Shown here: in pieces, positions 7,789 to 17,847 of the stretch | Position numbering within the stretch: position 1 is the first letter of the stretch | How the letters are laid out: every line of letters begins with the position of its first letter | Assembly: GCA_947474545.1 (NCBI GenBank) | Contig: CANJJI010000013.1 | Span: 1 to 51,969, forward strand | Length of the DNA: 51,969 bases | Source of the DNA: Beijerinckiaceae bacterium | GTDB taxonomy: Bacteria > Pseudomonadota > Alphaproteobacteria > Rhizobiales > Beijerinckiaceae | Direction of reading: 5' to 3' | Notes under the pieces: generated by a model | Databases searched by the model: none | The model's input: only the letters and a program-made list of their open reading frames with translations | Told to the model about the DNA's origin: nothing | Program-made: the position numbers and the translations under genes

Positions 7789-8391
7789 GTGAGCGCCATG
7801 ACCCCCGCCCAACGCCGAATGATCGTTCCCGCCATCAGCCTCTCTCTGGGCGTGCTGCTGCTTGCTGTCACAGCCTGGATCACGCTGCGCGATCCCGGCG
7901 GATCACGGCAGGGACTGTCGGCGATAGGCGGGCCGTTCGAACTGACCTCCCAGGAAGGTACGCCGATCAGCGATCGAGATTTGCGCGGCAAGCCGTTTTT
8001 GGTCTTCTTCGGCTTCACCAATTGCCCGGATGTATGCCCGACTGCGCTGCGCGAGATCTCGGATATTTTTGCTGCGCTGGGCGAAGACAAGAAAATTTCG
8101 GCGCTCTTCATTACAGTCGATCCCGAGCGCGATACAGCCGCCTCGCTGAAGGATTATGTTTCCAATTTCGATAAACGCATCACTGGCGTAACAGGCGAGC
8201 GTCCTGCCATAGATTCTGTGATGAAATCCTACCGAGTTTACGCCAGAAAAATCCCCGGCGACGCTGGCAGCTACAGCATGGACCATTCGACAATCATCTA
8301 CTTGATGGACAAGCAGGGCCGCTTCGTGAATGCATTCAACATCAACCGCACACCGAAAGAAGCAGCCGCCGAGTTGCAACGGTATCTTTGA
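7789..8391 (+). CDS. SCO1/SenC-type copper chaperone
   Basis: A 200-residue membrane-anchored thioredoxin-fold protein that delivers copper to the CuA site of cytochrome oxidase or reduces its cysteines. An N-terminal membrane segment (about 11-30) is followed by GGPFELTSQEGTPISDRDLR. The copper motif is FTNCPDVCPTAL (CxxxC) and the distal ligand is His in MDHSTIIYLMD. VDPERDT and GVTGERPAID are also typical. The first codon would be GTG 7789; ATG 7798 in frame is an equally likely start. No cytochrome oxidase genes are adjacent. Confidence 0.9.
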   Translation: MSAMTPAQRRMIVPAISLSLGVLLLAVTAWITLRDPGGSRQGLSAIGGPFELTSQEGTPISDRDLRGKPFLVFFGFTNCPDVCPTALREISDIFAALGEDKKISALFITVDPERDTAASLKDYVSNFDKRITGVTGERPAIDSVMKSYRVYARKIPGDAGSYSMDHSTIIYLMDKQGRFVNAFNINRTPKEAAAELQRYL

Positions 8392-8437
8392 TACAATTCC
8401 AAGCTCCGCGGCAATAGAACTTCTTGAATCCTGCGGA

Positions 8438-9070
8438 TCAGACACTGGGGCGCGTGTCTATCAATAACCAGATTGCAACTCCCAGCAGCACAAGGGCAAG
8501 TGTACGCCTGACGAATATTTCGCTCCTGCTCCCCGGTGGCAAAACTGACCCAAAGGCTGCGGCAGCAACGGCTATTGCAACGTGAATTGACGTAGCAATA
8601 AAAACATAAATCGCCACCAATGAGAGGTTGCTCGAAACTGTACTTTCGGCACCTGCATCCAGAAATCTTGGTAGCACGACGAGATAGAACATTCCAGCCT
8701 TGGGGTTGAGAACGTTGATGAGAAATCCTTGCCGCGCGAGCGTGATTTCTCCGGGTGGCAAAGTTAAAACGCCCTTCATGGCCGCATCTGCGGGTGCTGC
8801 GCTTCGCCAGGCATCGACGGCGAGCCAAAGCAGATAAACAAATCCAAGCCACCGCAGCACTTCGAATATAATTGGCGCAGCCGTTACAAGCGCAGCCAAA
8901 CCGGCGGCTGCCGCAATGCCATAAAAAGCCAGCCCCGCGCCAATACCCGCAACAGCGTAAAGCCCGGCGCGGCGGCCCTGTGCGGCGGAGAGCGCTGCGA
9001 GCCAAGCCATATTCGGGCCCGGCATGAGTTCGATGGCCAAGGCTGCGATCGTGAATTCGATCAATTTCAT
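8438..9070 (-). CDS. LysE/RhtB-family amino-acid exporter
   Basis: A 210-residue inner-membrane protein with about six hydrophobic segments. It starts with the family pattern MKLIEFTIAALAIELMPGPN and has GRRAGLYAVAGIGAGLAFYG, LRWLGFVYLLWLAVDAWRSA and FLINVLNPKAGMFYLVVLP. These are hallmark LysE/RhtB elements (PGPN, GR-x-AG, NP-K). Members export amino acids or homoserine lactones; the substrate here is unknown. The ribosome binding site is weak. The gene converges on the SCO gene. Confidence 0.9.
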   Translation of the reverse strand: MKLIEFTIAALAIELMPGPNMAWLAALSAAQGRRAGLYAVAGIGAGLAFYGIAAAAGLAALVTAAPIIFEVLRWLGFVYLLWLAVDAWRSAAPADAAMKGVLTLPPGEITLARQGFLINVLNPKAGMFYLVVLPRFLDAGAESTVSSNLSLVAIYVFIATSIHVAIAVAAAAFGSVLPPGSRSEIFVRRTLALVLLGVAIWLLIDTRPSV

Positions 9071-9165
9071 AACCCATCAAAGCTCAAATATGAAACGGGT
9101 GCGACGATGCAGATCAAATTGCACTTACCGGGGAAGCGCCAACAAGTCCCCGGAGCTTTGCATAT

Positions 9166-10089
9166 TCAATAAAAGCCGATGGGAAAATACTTCAGATAAA
9201 GGTCCGAGTAGACACCGCGTTCGGCCAGCCGCACCAGCGCATAGTTGAGCACCTGCCGCAGTTGCAGATTTTTCTTGTTCACGGCGATGCCCGCCCCTTC
9301 GCCGAAAAACGCGCTTTCGGTGAAAGGCCCGTCGCGAAACTCGCAACAACCACCGGAATTTGCGCCATTGAGCCAGATTGCCAGAGAGATGCCGTCGGCA
9401 AATACAATGTTGACATCGTTGCTTTTCAAGGCTGCCAAAAGCGCCGCAATATTCGGGTAGGCTTTGGGTTTCACGCTGGCAAAGTATTTTGTGAGATAGG
9501 CTTCATGCGCCGAACTTGCGACCACGCCAACTGTTCGGCCCGCCAATGTTGAGGGGCGCATCTGTGCAGGCGCGGAACTGCGCGTGGCGGCGAAGCGTGC
9601 CGGTGTCCGGTAATAGGGCGCTGTGAAATCGACAGCCAAGCGCGCCTGCGGCGTGATCGCGATGGACGCAAGAGCTGCGTCGGCGTCACCTTTTTCAATA
9701 GATGCTGTGATGGTGTCGAACCTACGCGCCTGAATGGTGCAGGAAATCGCCAGTTCGTCGCAAATTGCGCGCGCCAGATCTACATTGAAACCCGTCAGCG
9801 CGCCGTCTGGGGTCTGGAAGCCAAATGGTGGATAATTATCGTCCGTTATGAAACGGATAATACGCAAAAACGTTGTGTCAGGCTTTTCGATGCGGCGTTG
9901 GAGATCCCAAAAGGCAGGCACGCCATCGGCGCGCGACCAGTCCTGTTGTGCTGGCGCGGGTGCGGGAAGCAGCAAGATGGCGGCAAGGCCCATCACCACA
10001 GTGGGCCGAGCCATCGCCGACAAGCCCGCGCAAATTTTACCTGTAGCCAGGCCGAAAATTCCTGTGCTAGGTTTCAGCTGTTTAGTCAT
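9166..10089 (-). CDS. Family 3 extracellular solute-binding protein (orphan)
   Basis: A 307-residue polar-amino-acid-type binding protein (SBP_bac_3). The first lobe has FITDDNYPPFGFQTPDGALT, GFNVDLARAICDEL and DAALASIAITPQARLAVDFT; the second has AGRTVGVVASSAHEAYLTKY and ends LAERGVYSDLYLKYFPIGFY. The signal peptide is MARPTVVMGLAAILLLPAPA if translation starts at the internal ATG at 10014. The upstream ATG at 10089 would add 25 residues and neither start has a clear ribosome binding site. No ABC permease or ATPase is beside it. It is divergent from the glycosyltransferase gene. Confidence 0.85.
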   Translation of the reverse strand: MTKQLKPSTGIFGLATGKICAGLSAMARPTVVMGLAAILLLPAPAPAQQDWSRADGVPAFWDLQRRIEKPDTTFLRIIRFITDDNYPPFGFQTPDGALTGFNVDLARAICDELAISCTIQARRFDTITASIEKGDADAALASIAITPQARLAVDFTAPYYRTPARFAATRSSAPAQMRPSTLAGRTVGVVASSAHEAYLTKYFASVKPKAYPNIAALLAALKSNDVNIVFADGISLAIWLNGANSGGCCEFRDGPFTESAFFGEGAGIAVNKKNLQLRQVLNYALVRLAERGVYSDLYLKYFPIGFY

Positions 10090-10124
10090 TGCCAGTCACT
10101 GTGCCATTGCGTCGGAGTTATTGC

Positions 10125-12123
10125 GTGTCTTTAGTCGATTACCCCATTGATCACAAACCTTCTGGCAGAGCGCGCGGTGCTCCCTCAAATCCGGGCCCGT
10201 TGATTGAGCGCAGGGATGCTGCCAGATCGCCAACACAACTGCATCCCGCCCTATCGTTTCTCTCGTCCTATGGTGTGTCGCCGAATGTCCTGATGCAGGC
10301 GTCTGCCGAAGCGGCGCGCGCAGACGTTCGCCCGGAAAGGGCGCTTATTGCAAACGGGCTGGTGGCGGAAGACGATTACTATCGCGCCCTCGCGAGGCAT
10401 CTGGGCCTGCACTTTTTTGAAGATGATGTTGCGTTGGGAGACGATACACGGTTTCCCCAGGCGATCGCAGCGGGCGTTGCCCCCCTTTGCAGACCCTTCT
10501 GCCAAAGAAGCCTGGCTGCTCGCGCCGGAAGGACGCCGGATTGACGAACTTCTGACGCTGCACAGGCGGGGCGCGCTGCCGCGTGATCGCTTCGCCATCA
10601 CCACGCCGGCACATCTTGCGCGGCTGGTGTTCGACGCGCGCCGCGATGAAATCACAACTGGCGCAAACGCCGGTCTTTCGCGCCTGCATGGCAGCCAGTT
10701 TTCAGCTTGCACCCTAAATGTGCGCCGGATATTGGCGGGCCTTGTTTGCGGGCTTTCCGTGTTCCTATTGTTATTTGCGGTAGGCGGTGTGGTCTGGCTG
10801 CTCGCTTCAACACTCGTGAGCCTTTTCCTCGCTGCAGCTATCGTGGTGCGATTGTTTGCGGCCGCCGCCAGTTGTGATGAATTGCCTGCCATCGCCAAGC
10901 GGGTCATGAGTGAGGCGGAGCTGCCTGTCTTTACAATCATCGTCGCGCTTTACCGCGAGGCACAGGTTGCCGCCTCATTGACCGCGGCCCTGCGGCGGAT
11001 CGATTATCCCGCCAGCAAGCTCGATATCATCATGGTCGTAGAGGCTGACGACCATGAAACCCGGCGCGCCCTGGAAGCACTCAAACTGCCTGGATATTTC
11101 CGCATTATCTCAGCGCCGGACGGGCAGCCACGCACCAAACCGCGGGCGCTGAACATCGGCCTCGCGCTGGCCCGGGGCAACCTGACTTGCGTATTCGATG
11201 CCGAGGATATTCCCGAACCCGGTCAATTGCGCGAAGCCGCAGGGCAGTTTGCAGCCTTACCGGCCCGTGTCGCCTGCCTGCAGGGACGTCTCGCCATAGA
11301 CAATTTCGGCGATGGCTGGCTCGCGCGCTGTTTTGCCCTGGAATATGCTGCGTTGTTCGATGTGGTGAACCCTGGCCTGGCTTCGCTGGGCGCGCCGATT
11401 CCACTCGGGGGAACGTCAAATCATTTCCGCACGGACATCTTGCGCGCAACAGGCGGGTGGGACGCCTGGAATGTGACGGAGGATATTGACCTTGGTTTGA
11501 GGCTGGCCCGGTTCGGGTATTCCACCGGCGTGCTGGACGCCTCGACATTCGAAGAGGCGCCTGTGACGCTGCGCGGCTGGATGAACCAGCGGCGGCGGTG
11601 GTTCAAAGGCTGGATACAAACATTGTTCGTTCATACCCGCGAGCCCCGCGCTGAGTTGACGGGAATGGGGCGTGTGAAAGCGCTTGTCACGGCGCTGCAT
11701 GTGGGCGGCACTCTGGCCGGGGCGATGCTGGGGCCCATCTTTGCCCTGTTATTTGTACACGATGCGATCTTTGGCGATATGCTCACACCCGAAACGCCGA
11801 TGCAGCTGGTGGCAAGCACGTGCTGGTGTTTCGTCGGCCTGACGGGCGTGTTCTCGGCTTTCTGGCCGGCTTGGCTTGGGCTGCGGCGGCGCAAACTGAT
11901 GTTTATTGCCGGAGCGATGGTGCTGCTGTTTCCCTATTGGTTGCTGACGACCATCGCCGCCTGGTGGGCGCTGCTGGACTTCTTCCGCAATCCCTACAAC
12001 TGGCTGAAGACTGAACACGGGCTGGCGAAAAGCCGCGTCACCGCGCGAACTGAAACAACGAGGCCAATGTCCTGCTTAAATGGGTTGCGCGATTTGGTTT
12101 GCGGTAAGCGATCTCTGCGGTAA
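10125..12123 (+). pseudogene. Membrane family 2 glycosyltransferase, interrupted by a +1 frameshift
   Basis: Two frames together encode one protein of about 665 residues. Frame one starts at GTG 10125 (GGAG upstream) and gives a soluble N-terminal domain resembling the N-terminus of type II secretion ATPases (SYGVSPNVLMQASAEA, ALARHLGLHFFED). At the six-C run 10480-10485 one base is extra; leaving out one C joins VAP to FADPSAKEAWLLAPEG in the other frame. Frame two gives two membrane segments (about 195-245), then a GT2 domain with VVEADDHETRRAL, the DxD-like VFDAEDIPEPGQL, VTEDIDLGLRL and QRRRWFKGWIQT, then further membrane helices. It would make or export a polysaccharide. The shift may be an error, a dead gene or phase variation. 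Confidence 0.75.
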
Positions 12124-12170
12124 AAGAGGCAAAGCGCGCCAACGCCGCTCAACCAGCCAGGGAATTTGCT

Positions 12171-13910
12171 ATGTCATCCGCCGCCCCGACGGCTCAAGCC
12201 TCTGTTTCCACCAGCAGCGCCGAACTCGCCGCGCTGGCCGCCGCCTCGCCTGTCTGGGCGTTCGAAGAGGCACGCAAACTTGTGGAGCGGGTGAAACGGA
12301 CCGGCCAGACCCAGGTGCTGTTTGAAACGGGCTATGGCCCCTCCGGCCTGCCACATATCGGCACGTTTGGCGAAGTCGCGCGCACGACCATGGTGCGCCA
12401 TGCCTTCGAGACCTTGACCGAAGGGCGTATCAAGACACGGCTGCTCGCCTTCTCCGATGATATGGATGGTTTGCGCAAGGTGCCTGACAATGTGCCCAAT
12501 CAGGACATGCTGCAGCAGCATCTGGGCAAACCGCTGACGCAGGTGCCTGACCCATTCAACAAGTTCGAGAGTTTTGCGCATCATAATAACGCGATGCTGC
12601 GTGCGTTTCTTGACCAGTTCGGTTTCGATTACGAGTTCGCGTCTTCGACTGACTATTATACATCCGGCCGCTTTGATGCGGCGCTGCTGCACATGTTGCG
12701 CAAATTCGACAAGGTGCAGGCAATCATGCTGCCGTCCTTGCGTGAAGAGCGCGCGGCGACCTATTCACCGTTTCTGCCCATTCACCCCAAAACCGGCCAT
12801 GTGATGCAGGTGGCCGTGGATGCGATGAACCCGGATGCGGGAACGATCACATGGCGTGATCCGCAAACCGGCGAAGCGTTCGAGACGCTGGTCACATCTG
12901 GCCATTGCAAACTGCAATGGAAGCCTGACTGGGCCATGCGCTGGTATGCGCTCGATGTCGACTATGAAATGGCAGGCAAGGATCTCATCGATTCCGTCAA
13001 GCTTTCAAGCGAAATTGTGCGCGGCCTTGGCAAGCAACCTCCAGAAGGCTTTAACTACGAGCTGTTTCTCGATGACAAAGGCGCGAAGATTTCAAAGTCG
13101 AAGGGCAATGGCCTGACAATTGACGAATGGCTCACTTATGCCGCGCCGGAAACGCTGGCTCTATTCATGTTTCAGAAACCGCGCGAGGCCAAGCGACTTT
13201 ATTTCGATGTTATCCCGCGTGCGGTGGACGAATATCTGCAATTTCTTTCCGGCTATGAAAAGCAGGACTCGAAGGCGCGGATTAGCAATCCGGTCTGGCA
13301 TATTCATGCGGGCAATCCGCCGCATCCCGAAGTGCTGCATCAGGGCGGCGATGCGCCTGCGGCGACAGTCAATTTCGCCATGCTGCTGAATCTCGTCGCA
13401 GTCGCCAACAGCGAAGATCCACAGGTTGTATGGGCATTTTTGCGCCGCTATGCGCCCGGCGTGTCCGCCGCAACCCATCCGCGCCTTGATGCGCTGGTGA
13501 AATACGCGATCAATTATTTCCGTGATTTTGTGCGGCCAGCCAAAACCTATCGTCTCGCTGATGATGTAGAAGGTGAAGTACTGCAGAAGCTGGATGCCGC
13601 ATTGGCTGCGCTGCCTGCCGGCGCGACCGCCGAAGATATTCAGTTTGAAATCTACAATGTCGCGCGCCCAACGCCGCGTTATCAGGATTTGAAAGCCAAG
13701 GGCGCCACGCCTGAAAGGCCCGGTGTATCAAACGATTTCTTCAACATGCTCTATCAGGTGCTGCTCGGCGAAAACCGCGGCCCGCGCTTCGGCTCCTTCG
13801 CTGCGCTCTATGGTATTGCCGAGACCCGCGCGCTGATCGCCAAGGCGCTCTCAGGCGATCTCAAGGCAGAACATGAGGCGTTTCTGGAATCGCGCAAGAA
13901 GCCGGCCTGA
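12171..13910 (+). CDS. lysK: Lysine--tRNA ligase, class I
   Basis: A 579-residue class I lysyl-tRNA synthetase, the archaeal-type enzyme that replaces class II LysS in many alphaproteobacteria. It attaches lysine to tRNA-Lys in the cytosol. The ATP-binding HIGH motif appears as [14 protein letters not shown] (about residue 60) and the KMSKS motif as [12 protein letters not shown] (about 305). The C-terminal helical part binds the anticodon. AGGGAA stands upstream of the start. The gene follows the broken glycosyltransferase by 47 bases, but the two are unrelated in function. Confidence 0.95.
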   Translation: MSSAAPTAQASVSTSSAELAALAAASPVWAFEEARKLVERVKRTGQTQVLFETGYGPSGLPHIGTFGEVARTTMVRHAFETLTEGRIKTRLLAFSDDMDGLRKVPDNVPNQDMLQQHLGKPLTQVPDPFNKFESFAHHNNAMLRAFLDQFGFDYEFASSTDYYTSGRFDAALLHMLRKFDKVQAIMLPSLREERAATYSPFLPIHPKTGHVMQVAVDAMNPDAGTITWRDPQTGEAFETLVTSGHCKLQWKPDWAMRWYALDVDYEMAGKDLIDSVKLSSEIVRGLGKQPPEGFNYELFLDDKGAKISKSKGNGLTIDEWLTYAAPETLALFMFQKPREAKRLYFDVIPRAVDEYLQFLSGYEKQDSKARISNPVWHIHAGNPPHPEVLHQGGDAPAATVNFAMLLNLVAVANSEDPQVVWAFLRRYAPGVSAATHPRLDALVKYAINYFRDFVRPAKTYRLADDVEGEVLQKLDAALAALPAGATAEDIQFEIYNVARPTPRYQDLKAKGATPERPGVSNDFFNMLYQVLLGENRGPRFGSFAALYGIAETRALIAKALSGDLKAEHEAFLESRKKPA

Positions 13911-13933
13911 AGTGTTGCTCATCACGTATGACC

Positions 13934-14965
13934 TCATTGCACTCGCTTGTATGGCCCCAGTTCCTTGATGGCGCGATCAATAAACGTGCGGTCCACAATC
14001 TTGTTCAGATCAATCTCGCCTTTCACCATGCCTTTGGCTTTGAAGAAATCAAGATCTTCCTGAAGTGTTTCAAAATTGACGTGACCATCGGGCTCCATGG
14101 CCGTGGGGATCATCTCGCGAATGACGGCCTTGTCTTTCAGCGATGAATAACGCGCGATGATGTCTATCACGTCTTCCGCGTTGGGACCTGCGAGTTTCGC
14201 ATCCTTGATCGCATCGACGTAGTAACGCACGCCGCGAACATAGGCTTTCATCATTCGATGGGCGATGTCCGCGCGTTCGGTCGCGAATTTTTCGCTAAAG
14301 GTGACGATGCCAACCATCTGGTTGTCGCGGAAAGATGCGATGGGCGTCAGCTCCGTTACAAGGCCTTTGTTGATGGCTTGCGAACGGAAATGTTCCGGCA
14401 TGATGCTGGCGTCAATGGCCTTGTTTTCATACGCGGCCATCTGCGCGGGAAAACCGAGGAACACAGTTTTGGCGTCATCAAATGTTTTGCCTGCCACGCG
14501 CATCGCGCGGTCGAGCGTAGAGGAATCCACGCCGCCGGGCGCAGTCAGTGCGACGGTCCGCCCCACCAGATCGGCCAGCGATTTCACCGCGCCGGAATCC
14601 ATCAAATCCTTGCGCACGACAAAACCCTGGAAGGACATGCCCCGGACATTGCGGCCCTTGTCCGCGACGATGCGCAATTTGATGCCGCGCTCGGCGGCAT
14701 TGTAAAATCCAGCCGAGATCGCGCCTGTGCCCACATCGATATCGCCCGAGGCCATCGGCCCTATCATCCGCGCGCCCGAATCCATGCGGATGAATTCAAT
14801 CTCGACGCCTGCGTCTTTAAACCAGCCTTTTGCATCGGCTGTGTAGAAGCCTATGTCCGAAGAGGCTGCGATGATCGCGATTTTGACCTTGTCCTGGGCG
14901 AGTGCTGCGAAAGGGCACAGGGCGAAAGCCGCCGCAACGAAACTCGCAATAGCGCGGAAAATCAT
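13934..14965 (-). CDS. NMT1/SsuA-type ABC substrate-binding protein (orphan)
   Basis: A 343-residue periplasmic binding protein of the NMT1/SsuA/TauA fold. The signal peptide is IFRAIASFVAAAFALCPFAA with cleavage near ALAQ. Then come KVKIAIIAASSDIGFYTADA, GWFKDAGVEIEFIRMDSGAR and ASGDIDVGTGAISAGFYNAA, the usual first-lobe pattern. The start at 14965 has GGAGAGG upstream; longer in-frame starts lack this. No permease or ATPase gene is adjacent. Likely ligands are sulfonates, pyrimidine precursors or aromatic acids, which cannot be separated here. It converges on lysK with only 23 bases between. Confidence 0.85.
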   Translation of the reverse strand: MIFRAIASFVAAAFALCPFAALAQDKVKIAIIAASSDIGFYTADAKGWFKDAGVEIEFIRMDSGARMIGPMASGDIDVGTGAISAGFYNAAERGIKLRIVADKGRNVRGMSFQGFVVRKDLMDSGAVKSLADLVGRTVALTAPGGVDSSTLDRAMRVAGKTFDDAKTVFLGFPAQMAAYENKAIDASIMPEHFRSQAINKGLVTELTPIASFRDNQMVGIVTFSEKFATERADIAHRMMKAYVRGVRYYVDAIKDAKLAGPNAEDVIDIIARYSSLKDKAVIREMIPTAMEPDGHVNFETLQEDLDFFKAKGMVKGEIDLNKIVDRTFIDRAIKELGPYKRVQ

Positions 14966-15075
14966 TATGCCTCTCCATGGCTGCATTTTCGGCGCCGGTA
15001 GCGAATGATTGGCGTTCCCCAAATGCTGAAGCAACCCCATTGTCGAAAATTTGGGTCTGTGCCGCAACCCCGTGC

Positions 15076-15720
15076 TTAAGGATGGTTTGTCGCATGCGCG
15101 GCGCGATAAGCCGGGCGGAGCGTGGTCAACGCCAGATAATCCATGCAAATTTTCGGCAGCTGTATTTCATCGGAAATGGCATTAGTGAGACAGGTCGTCA
15201 AAAGAATATCCGCCGATGAAAATTTTTCACCCATCAGATAGGGCTCGCCTGCCGTAAGGCGCTCCGTGACAGTAACAAGTTGTTTTGAAAAATAAGACTT
15301 GGCAGCCTCAACAGCGACCGGTGCCTCGCCATAGATGTGCTTCAATCCGACATGCCGCCGGACCATGTACAAACTAGCTGCGTCAAGTTCGGTCATAATA
15401 TAAAAACACCACTCCAGCCAACGGGCGCGTTCGGCTATGCCTGCAGGAAAAAGCGCGTTGCCTTCGGTGGCGTAGCGATCCGACAAATAGGCAACGATGG
15501 CGGCGCTTTCCGTAATAATGAAATCCCCATCCTGCAAAACTGGAATCTTGCGCCGGACATTCAACGCCGCGAAATCGCTGGTTTGCGTTTCTGGCGAGCG
15601 CGTTCGAACCGCGCGTGTCTCGTATGGAATGGCAAGCTCACAAAGGGCCCAGTGCGGCCTCATGGTGCGGGGCGTTCCAATCCCCCAGAGAACCCGCTGG
15701 CCGTCGAGAAGACTGTCCAT
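15076..15720 (-). CDS. Glutathione S-transferase
   Basis: A 214-residue cytosolic GST with the thioredoxin-like N-domain (MRPHWALCELAIPYETRAV, VRRKIPVLQDGDFIITESAA) and the helical C-domain (about 90-210, including FSSADILLTTCL). The cis-proline of the glutathione site is in KIPVL, and the ESAA pair binds the glutamyl part. The active-site residue near RTMRPHW is unclear. Its role could be detoxification or a catabolic isomerisation. GGAG precedes the start. Confidence 0.88.
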   Translation of the reverse strand: MDSLLDGQRVLWGIGTPRTMRPHWALCELAIPYETRAVRTRSPETQTSDFAALNVRRKIPVLQDGDFIITESAAIVAYLSDRYATEGNALFPAGIAERARWLEWCFYIMTELDAASLYMVRRHVGLKHIYGEAPVAVEAAKSYFSKQLVTVTERLTAGEPYLMGEKFSSADILLTTCLTNAISDEIQLPKICMDYLALTTLRPAYRAAHATNHP

Positions 15721-15932
15721 TTAGTAGCGCTCCGGGGGCCGAAGACGATCTACGCCGCGACACGAAAAGAGCGGCTAGAGCCGCGTACAGCATACACAAA
15801 GGGTGGAAATAGAAAAGAACCAAATTCCGGTCCGCCGCAGGCAATATCTGGGACAAGCGCAAAAATACGGCCGACCCGCGAATATCAAGAACTCGGAGGG
15901 CGTGAATAATTATGTCGCCAGTCCCGCCCGTT

Positions 15933-16844
15933 TCACGTCAGACTGATCGTCACCTCGTCAAACAGGTCTTCGATCTTATACAGCTTCTTGACGATCTTCT
16001 GCTCATAGGCATAGCGTGCGATCAGTTCGATCGACTTGCGGCAATTCTCGACACCAAAGGGTAGTTGATCGATCTCACCGGCTTTGGGCAGGCCCGCACG
16101 CGCCTTGCTATCTTTCAGCACGCGAAAGATTTCCTTCACGACATCCGGGCGCTCCTTCGGCAGCGCGCTATGCACGGCGAAGAAATGATTGACGTGGCCG
16201 CAGCCGTATTTCTCGCCCCATTTGCGCCCGGTCTCATCGGGATTGCCGATGACCGTCGCCATTTCGGGATTGGCGAGCAGATCGGCGGCGGGGATGACCG
16301 CGTCGGCCTCCCCGGCCAGCGCCAGTTCGTTGAGCGACTTGCTGCCCGGCGGCGCGCGATCCACAAGGTCTGGCGGATCTGTATATTCAGCAAGATGCGG
16401 ATCGTCCCAGCACAGCCATTTCAGTTTTGAGAGATCGACGCCATATTCATCCTGTAAAATGCCGCGCACCCAGACACCCGTTGTTTGCGTATAGGAACGC
16501 ACGGCGACTTTCTTGCCTTCGAGTGTTTTGGGGTCCATCGGCGCGCGTTCCTTGCGGCACACGAAGAACTGATGCTGGTAGCGGCCAACCATCACGGCAG
16601 GTAGCAGCACCAGCGGCTTTCCGAAATCCAGCGCCTGCATATAGGTGACGATGGCGAGCTCACCCGCATCGAACTTGCCCTCACGCACCATGGGCTTGAA
16701 ACCCTGGTTGGCGGTCTCCGGCCCGCAGAAATCGAAATTGACCAGCGGCGATGAGACTTCGCCTGCTTTGACAGCTTTCGCTGTCGGCGAAGCGGCGAGG
16801 TTGGTGCGGAGAGTAACGGGGCCGGTGGCGGGGAAGTGGGGCAT
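15933..16844 (-). CDS. 4,5-dihydroxyphthalate decarboxylase-like protein (Pht5 family)
   Basis: A 303-residue protein with the binding-protein fold but no signal peptide, resembling Pht5, the 4,5-dihydroxyphthalate decarboxylase of phthalate degradation. Features are KFDAGELAIVTYMQALDFGK, SYTQTTGVWVRGILQDEYGV, then a WCWDDPHLAEYTDPPDLVDR segment and SLNELALAGEADAVI. A decarboxylase fits its place as the last gene of a ring-cleavage cluster, after the aldolase and hydratase genes. A cytosolic binding-protein homologue of other function is the alternative. Its start lies within 20 bases of the first REP-like palindrome. The gap to the aldolase gene is 116 bases. Confidence 0.65.
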   Translation of the reverse strand: MPHFPATGPVTLRTNLAASPTAKAVKAGEVSSPLVNFDFCGPETANQGFKPMVREGKFDAGELAIVTYMQALDFGKPLVLLPAVMVGRYQHQFFVCRKERAPMDPKTLEGKKVAVRSYTQTTGVWVRGILQDEYGVDLSKLKWLCWDDPHLAEYTDPPDLVDRAPPGSKSLNELALAGEADAVIPAADLLANPEMATVIGNPDETGRKWGEKYGCGHVNHFFAVHSALPKERPDVVKEIFRVLKDSKARAGLPKAGEIDQLPFGVENCRKSIELIARYAYEQKIVKKLYKIEDLFDEVTISLT

Positions 16845-16862
16845 GATGTTCCGGAAAGTGTT

Positions 16863-16946
16863 ATCCCGGAAAACGCGCAGCGTTTGTCCGGGATAGTTTA
16901 ATTCTAGGATTGCAAGCGATCCCGGATCGGCTTCGCCGTCCGGGAT
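16863..16946. repeat. Two REP-like palindromes
   Basis: Unit one (16863-16894) has arms ATCCCGGA and TCCGGGAT with inner arms AAACG/CGTTT around a CGCAG loop. Unit two (16919-16946) has ATCCCGGA and TCCGGGAT with inner CGGC/GCCG around TTC. Two different hairpin types side by side recall BIME-type REP pairs. Related copies sit in three other gaps of this cluster. Confidence 0.75.
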
Positions 16947-16960
16947 GCCACGAACTGAGA

Positions 16961-17815
16961 TTACCGCCCAGCGAGTTCACGGCCCTTGTTGAGACCGACG
17001 AATGTGCGCTCGGCTGCCGGCATCAGGAAACGATAGCCTTCGCTGAGGACCCGCTCGACGTTCTTGGCGTCGACATGGGGATGGCCGACGACCACGTTAT
17101 TCTCCTTGGCGATCTTCACAATGTCGGCCATGTGCTTCAGCACGACCTCGTGCTCGTACTGGCGGGGATACCCGAGCTCCTGGGAGAGATCGCCTTCGCC
17201 GATCAGGATCGCGCTGATGCCCTTCACCTTGGTGAGAATTTCCTCAAGATTGTGCAGGCCCTCGAGGTCCTCGATCATGAGCATGCAGAAGATTTCTCCC
17301 TCGGGATTGAGCGGCCAGACGTCAGCCTTCTTGTAATATTCCTGCTGGCTCATGCCCCAATAGCGCACGGCGCTGGTGGGTCCATCGCCACGCTGGCCGA
17401 AGGGCTCGTGCAGCTTGTGGTCTTTCATGGTGGGATAACGGCAGCACGAGACGGCATTGTAAGCCTGCTCGGCGGTGCTGACATGCGGCCAGACAATGCC
17501 GTAAGCACCGAGATCCAGCGCCTGCTTGGAGAAATGCTGGTTCATTTCCGCTCCGTTCGGGGGAATGCGAACGATCGGAGCAATCGAGGGCGCAATCGAA
17601 CCCGACTTGGCGATTTCGCCGCGGTTCATCAGATATTGCAAAGCATGGCGAACGTTCATGCCGTCCCACACGTTGTGTTCGGTCTCGAACACCACGCCAT
17701 CATATTTCGTGCCCTGCAGGCCGATAGCGGCGTCGGGCGTGGCGGGGGAGAAGGTCGCGAAGGCGGGCTTGCCCGATTCAAGTGCGCGGATGACCGCATT
17801 AAGTCTCTCAGCCAT
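16961..17815 (-). CDS. HpcH/HpaI-family class II aldolase
   Basis: A 284-residue metal-dependent aldolase of the HpcH/HpaI family, which cleaves 4-hydroxy-2-oxo acids to pyruvate plus an aldehyde or oxo acid. Visible elements are FETEHNVWDGMN, APIVRIPPNGAEMNQHFSKQ, ALDLGAYGIVWPHVSTAEQA, MLMIEDLEGLHNLEEI with the metal Glu, and AILIGEGDLSQELGYP with the metal Asp. Beside a LigJ-type hydratase it is a good candidate for splitting 4-carboxy-4-hydroxy-2-oxoadipate to pyruvate and oxaloacetate, the step LigK does elsewhere. GAGAGGAAA precedes the start. Confidence 0.85.
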   Translation of the reverse strand: MAERLNAVIRALESGKPAFATFSPATPDAAIGLQGTKYDGVVFETEHNVWDGMNVRHALQYLMNRGEIAKSGSIAPSIAPIVRIPPNGAEMNQHFSKQALDLGAYGIVWPHVSTAEQAYNAVSCCRYPTMKDHKLHEPFGQRGDGPTSAVRYWGMSQQEYYKKADVWPLNPEGEIFCMLMIEDLEGLHNLEEILTKVKGISAILIGEGDLSQELGYPRQYEHEVVLKHMADIVKIAKENNVVVGHPHVDAKNVERVLSEGYRFLMPAAERTFVGLNKGRELAGR

Positions 17816-17847
17816 GGTTTCCTCTCGAGTTTATATTGGAAAATGTC

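Noticed and set aside
10470-10500. Programmed +1 frameshift in the glycosyltransferase
   Set aside because: No stop codon, slow codon or stimulatory structure typical of programmed shifting is seen at the site; error, mutation or slippage at the C-run is simpler.
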